Of a stretch of 64,000 bases of DNA, positions 59,301 to 64,000 are shown piece by piece. The position numbers were made by a program, and so were the translations under genes. The stretch lies in assembly GCA_029747015.1 (NCBI GenBank), contig JAKOGI010000182.1:762001-826000 (forward strand), read 5' to 3'. The stretch comes from Carnegiea gigantea (Eukaryota; Streptophyta; Magnoliopsida; Caryophyllales; Cactaceae). The notes below the pieces were generated by a model. That model searched no databases. It had not been told where the DNA came from and worked only from the letters and a program-made list of their open reading frames with translations. Position 1 is the stretch's first letter; each line of letters begins with the position of its first letter.

Positions 59301-62300
59301 TTTTTTAGAGCTGATAAATTAGAGGGTCTTCAACCTCACTTACTCTTACTAGCATAAAGTGGACAGCTTCATAGCCTACATTTTGCTGCTTATAAAGCCC
59401 ATTTTATCAGTATGCCTCGAATCTCCAGCAAGTTGCTAAGGAAAATAACTGCAAGAACTATCCAACTTCGGTGAGAAACTAAAGACACCAGCAAACTATA
59501 TCCGAGGGGAGAGTTTCCCAACTACTGTTGATTTTGCAAACATTATATCAAAAAAGCAAGGCAATCTCATGATATATGATGGACTGGCTAATGGCTATTT
59601 CTGAAACATCATATTTCCATGTCTTTAGAAAGTCAATAAACAAGTCAACCCATTATACTTTATCAGTTGTTCTCAAGTTTTTCTCAGCTTCATAGCCAAA
59701 TGAAAGTGACAGTCATTGCAAAGTTAGGCCGTTTTAAGATTCTCACAGGATTTTCCATTCTAGAATTCTCTTACAAAAGAAAAGCTAGACGAATCACAAT
59801 TAACCTTCCTGGAGGGGCATTCAATTCATAATTATTTCATATCAAAATCACCATTGCCCCATAAAACCATGGGTTAAACCTCGTTCTTCCCAATACCAAC
59901 ATTCAATCTTGTCTAAGCACAAAAAACATTAAGCAAACTGTCTAGTACACAACTTCGTGCTCCAAAAACAACTGTTTATTTCCTCTAAAAGATTATTACT
60001 GTTAGTTATGATAGGAAAAAATAGTACTTCTATGTGATATGCACAAAGTAGGCACTATATACCCACGGGAAAGAAACATAAAAAGAAAAAGGAAGGGCTG
60101 TTTTCTTGGACCACACTGTGGTGCTAATGTTCAAAAATCATTTGACGTGAAGCGTTGAGCACTGCCACGAAGCTGTGTTGAGTATATATTTTTGCAATTC
60201 AAAGACTCGGTCATTATTCGAAGCGGACCAAAAGAAACATCACCATCAATTTTTTACCATTCAACTCAGGTATGCAGACAAATAGCGATTACAAGAATAA
60301 AACACCTTATACTGGCAAAAACATGCACATATAGGCTACTGAGATTGTCATAAAGGTGCAGGCTCCTAGCAAATTCAATGGGTGAGGCAAATTCAAAGAG
60401 GATAAGAATCTAAGCATGGATTAATCCTCGAAGTGAAAGATATAAGTTCCCAACAAGATGACCATATGACATCCTCATGAGCCTCATTCACTCTCATGGC
60501 CATCAGTACCATTAATGCGAAATTGGATACCCACGCGTCTTTTGCTAGCACTTGGACTGAGCGACTAAGCGAGGTGAGAAAGGGATGTCATATCCAGGCA
60601 TTAAGTTAGTGGCTCATGCAATTACACGTGGAAGAACCAAAAGACATTTGAGTTGCCCTGCAAACAGCAGTCAGAAAATTAATCATGTGATGACCATCAG
60701 GTAAACTCGTTTAACAAAGGTTAATTAGCTTTTTAACGCTGAAACTTTCATGTCTTAGGCAGTTTTTAATACTGAGGTTGGCTGTTAGCGGACTAAGAAC
60801 TAAACAACTTGTCTTAAGGACAAATAAAGTGCATGCACATGATGCCCCACTTTTTCAAAATGCACCTTCCACCAACATAATTAAACATTTCTACGCATTT
60901 GATGACAGCACCCTGCGAGAGATCCATACACTTTGAAAATAAAGTTTGCCTACTTAAGAGAGTTTAATATAGGGTGATATATTCGTACTGAGCTTAATTA
61001 AGATAAAGAGAGGATTAGACAATGAAAAGGGGGTGTTAGGTGATGATGGACTTATCTTGTTTGAACCAATCACTTGAAAGAGCTCGATGATCTCAGCAAA
61101 AGAATTAAAAATACTGGACAAAACTGTTGTTGCTTGAGTGGGATGAAACAAAGACAAGTAACAGAGATACTAGAAAATTATTGTAAGTTATATCCTAAGC
61201 TTTATGATGACAAGCTTTTCTGCGGATTCAAAAATAGAAAATAGCAGCAATAGTGATCCTAAGCATTATGATGGCAAGCTTTTCTTAGGGGGATTGAGAA
61301 CTGGGTGCAACATAGTGGGCTCAAAGGAACATTAAGGGACCCCAGATGGCATCACAGTGGCAATCATGAGATTTTGAGCAGTTGAAGTGGCTGCATTTTC
61401 ACTTTCTTAGAGGCCCCAATCCCCTGCCTCCTAGCAAAGAAGAAACCAACTCCAAATGTGAAGCACACTGTGATCATGTCAGCATAAATTTGTATGGTTT
61501 TAATCAACACAGCCAATAGGTCTATCTCACACCAAAGACGATACAAAATTGTGAATATATCGTACGATTAACCCCATAAAGTGACCAAAATTACTCTCAT
61601 GACAATTCATCCAAAGTGGGCTAAGAGGTAACATACACGCAACTAGCCCTTACAGCTAAGAAGCAGTTATTACCCTATTGGTGTTAAACTTTACAATAGA
61701 AAACCCAAAGGAACACCCAATAGTGACTCTCTTTTTCCCCTTTCTTTCTGGGTAATTGATTAATTTTCAGTAATACAAAAAGTGAACATCTAGTTTCTAT
61801 ACTTCAAAAGACGAAGAAGGACCAGGCTCACTCTTATGAGGGCTTTCAATTAAGTTAGAAGGCAACATGTGTTCTTCCCACAACTCCAAAACCGTCATAC
61901 CATACCATTTTTTGGCTCCCGAAAAAGCGCGAATTTCTGACTGTTACTCCCTTTTACTCGAATTCCCCTCTTGCCAGGTGTACTTTTCCGCCAAGACGGA
62001 ATGCAAGTTATATCCCTCTCTACCCCAGCAAACGGCCTCGAACCTTCTAGGCTTACAGACTAGTTTATTGACGTATGGACGAGAAAGTTGATCTTTATGA
62101 GCTGTAGCCTAATCTAAAACACTAACCAATTACCATGAATTCGACTCTATTATGAATTATGATGCATCTTTACCTTGGATACAGCTCCACAGGACTTGTG
62201 CCATACCCTTCTGGCTAAAGGAACTCATTGGATGCCGTAGTCCAACCTGATAGATGATATCCAAAAAAGGGCCAACTTGAGATCACACTACGATTTCAAT

Positions 62301-63232
62301 CTCCAAACAACATAAAACAGCAACTAACAACTATGAGACTAAAACCATTTGCAAAAATTAGGACTTACTGAATAGAAAGTGTCAACAAGAACTATTCAAT
62401 AACAAAGAAATTGGCACCAACAATTGATACAACACTACCACCACCTTTTACTATGAATCCCAATTTTTACCGATGGATATAATCAATTTTACCTCTACAG
62501 ATATCCTTATTCGTAGAGAGACTAATCCCATAACACCCAAAAAAACAGGAGTTTGTGAAAATAAAAGGCACAAACAATTGATATTGATGATAATTGATCA
62601 GGGCAATTTCTTTAATATAAGAGGAGGCAAATTATCAAACACATGGTGGGCTTGGCATTCCGCCCTTATAATATGATTATAATAAACCCCCCATGCCACA
62701 AAGCCTTGATTTAACAGAAAAAAGTCATGAAGCACTTAGCATACTCAACTCAACACTTCCAGAAAACCCATAAAACAAGTTGCCCAAGAATTAGTTTTAC
62801 GTAGCTTTCAGCATACGCGATGACCCCAATTCCCACCATTCGATATGAAATTTGAATGTTTTGGGTGCCCTGGAAAACTAGTGGGCACATTCCTGTAACT
62901 TGATGTTGGCCATGATAGGATACATCAAGCAGTTTTTTGAGTTCATTCAATTAGAAGTATCAAAATTACCAGGAAATCGGAGGCTCTCTGCACATCTCCA
63001 TTGTGTCTTGCGCTGTGCCTTCATGGGCATGTGTTTTTGTTGGGGAAACAATGAAAATTACTTTACCTTCAATCAAGTGGTGTACCCAAAGTTGAGTTAG
63101 TCAACACCATTTTAAATTCACAGACATACACACACACAAAATCTAAACAGCGGTTAACAGTGTCATGAGGTCAACATTCTAACAGTTAAATATTAGCATT
63201 TGATAAATTAAAATAAAATTTAGCGTTGCAGG
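53396..63232. other. Long intergenic region without a recognised gene
   Basis: Only small items stand out. A 58-bp tandem duplication lies at 54243-54340 (shared gtcagaccctactttcaaat). T7-G11-type junctions are near 55228-55244, A6-G12 near 55766-55783 and a G-run near 57734-57743. A short direct repeat with agctttatgatgacaagc/agcattatgatggcaagc is at about 61198 and 61261. The ORFs here are short and lack splice context or recognisable domains. Confidence 0.4.
56290..56335 (-). mobile_element. Short LINE tail remnant
   Basis: Reversed, it reads aaggcgagatctacattagg then GTGGTGGGTTGTTGTAG, matching the last part of the tail at 29733-29858. Confidence 0.45.
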
Positions 63233-63469
63233 TAGAGTTGGGAAACAGCTCAAGTTGGATCGACACAGTTAAAAAAGGGTCAATTTTGTGTCAATTCTGA
63301 AAATAATTTAGAATTGTTCGAAATGAAAAATAACAAGTTTTGACATTGAATATTCATGTCAACTTTGGGTTGAAATCTATTTGATTCGGATCGAATTCAT
63401 CTTTTCCTTTGTAACTTTGAATCGGGTTTGTATCATGTTATCATGTTAAATCAAACATTTTCAACTCTA
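63233..63469. mobile_element. Possible MITE
   Basis: TAGAGTTGGGAAACAGC at the left end pairs with the reversed right end TAGAGTTGAAAATGTTT. The flanking 8-mers match poorly. Confidence 0.35.
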
Positions 63470-63966
63470 CTATTAGGTAGCGTATCTAATAAATAAATAC
63501 AATTAGCTTTTAAGCTCTTGAAAGTAGAGTTCTATGTTTTAAATACTAAGAATAACATTTATTAATTCTATGTTTGGTACGCTACTATTTTATCTCATTT
63601 TGTGATAATTAACTAGTCCAGCAACTAAATTTACTAAATATGTTTTCTCCAATTGTTTGACTAAACAATTATTCACTAACGACTATCACCTACCTGAACA
63701 AATAACCATTATCTGCTATTCAAACTGCTAATTCTGTTGAATAAGCTCTTAATCACTAATTTCGTTGAATAACACCTTAAACGTTGAACTACAAGAACTG
63801 GTATTAATTATGTGATTTCAAATTGAAAAGCATAAAGAAAATTTAATCCCATATCAAAAAATTTTAAAAAAGACAAATAACAGAACAAATATAACACAAG
63901 TTGTGCAGAATTTTCATGAAAATAGGGTTGTGCAGTCAAAAACTTTTAAACACAACCTTGCCCCCT

Positions 63967-64000
63967 CCCCCCCCCCCCCCCCCCCCCCCCCAAAAAAAAA
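63967..64000. repeat. C25-A9 homopolymer junction at the window end
   Basis: Twenty-five C followed by at least nine A. The run continues past the window. Confidence 0.9.

Noticed and set aside
61364..61546. 60-codon minus-strand ORF with a hydrophobic segment
   Set aside because: It has some protein-like character but no neighbouring exon, no splice site and no recognisable family.
1..64000. CRISPR arrays, rRNA genes, canonical tRNA genes, bacterial-type operons
   Set aside because: None seen by eye. The only tRNA-like promoter boxes found belong to the SINE at 19222.

Overview
The window is nuclear DNA of a flowering plant. It is AT-rich, with genes split by many introns, several classes of plant transposon (non-autonomous Copia elements, a TRIM, a SINE, a LINE, hAT-like and other MITEs), a BURP-domain gene, secreted cysteine-rich peptide genes, a bZIP gene and the plastid vitamin K1 gene PHYLLO. 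The species cannot be named from the sequence.

Layout. 1-2107: a minus-strand non-autonomous Copia element, cut by the window edge, with an intact gag-protease ORF and no polymerase. 3631-4162: a hAT-like MITE. 5372-6988: a BURP-domain gene with 35-residue tandem repeats, broken by one frameshift and four in-frame stops. 8039-16130: three related genes for small secreted cysteine-rich (defensin-like) peptides. The first looks frameshifted. The second was hit just before its stop codon by a second copy of the Copia element (10190-12846, 5-bp target duplication). The third is intact. MITEs lie at 13967-14727 and 15245-15431.

17004-41873, minus strand: one complete 28-exon gene, PHYLLO. It encodes a MenF-MenD-MenC-MenH fusion of about 1,703 residues for phylloquinone synthesis. 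All exon phases join, and the active-site motifs of MenD, MenC and MenH are present. The MenF part keeps only its N-terminal region. The introns hold datable insertions: a TRIM (intron 2), a solo-LTR-like repeat and a MITE (intron 3), a TIR element (intron 8), a 5'-truncated antisense LINE plus a MITE and a second LINE tail (intron 11), and a SINE (intron 23).

42-64 kb: mostly non-coding. It has one clear gene, an intronless group-S bZIP factor at 52868-53395 (plus). There are also scattered exon-like pieces on the minus strand at 44.1-49.2 kb that I could not identify, and many long G/C homopolymer tracts.

PHYLLO works in the plastid and supplies the steps from isochorismate to o-succinylbenzoate. 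The bZIP is a nuclear regulator, and the BURP and cysteine-rich peptide genes encode secreted products. I see no functional link between these neighbours.
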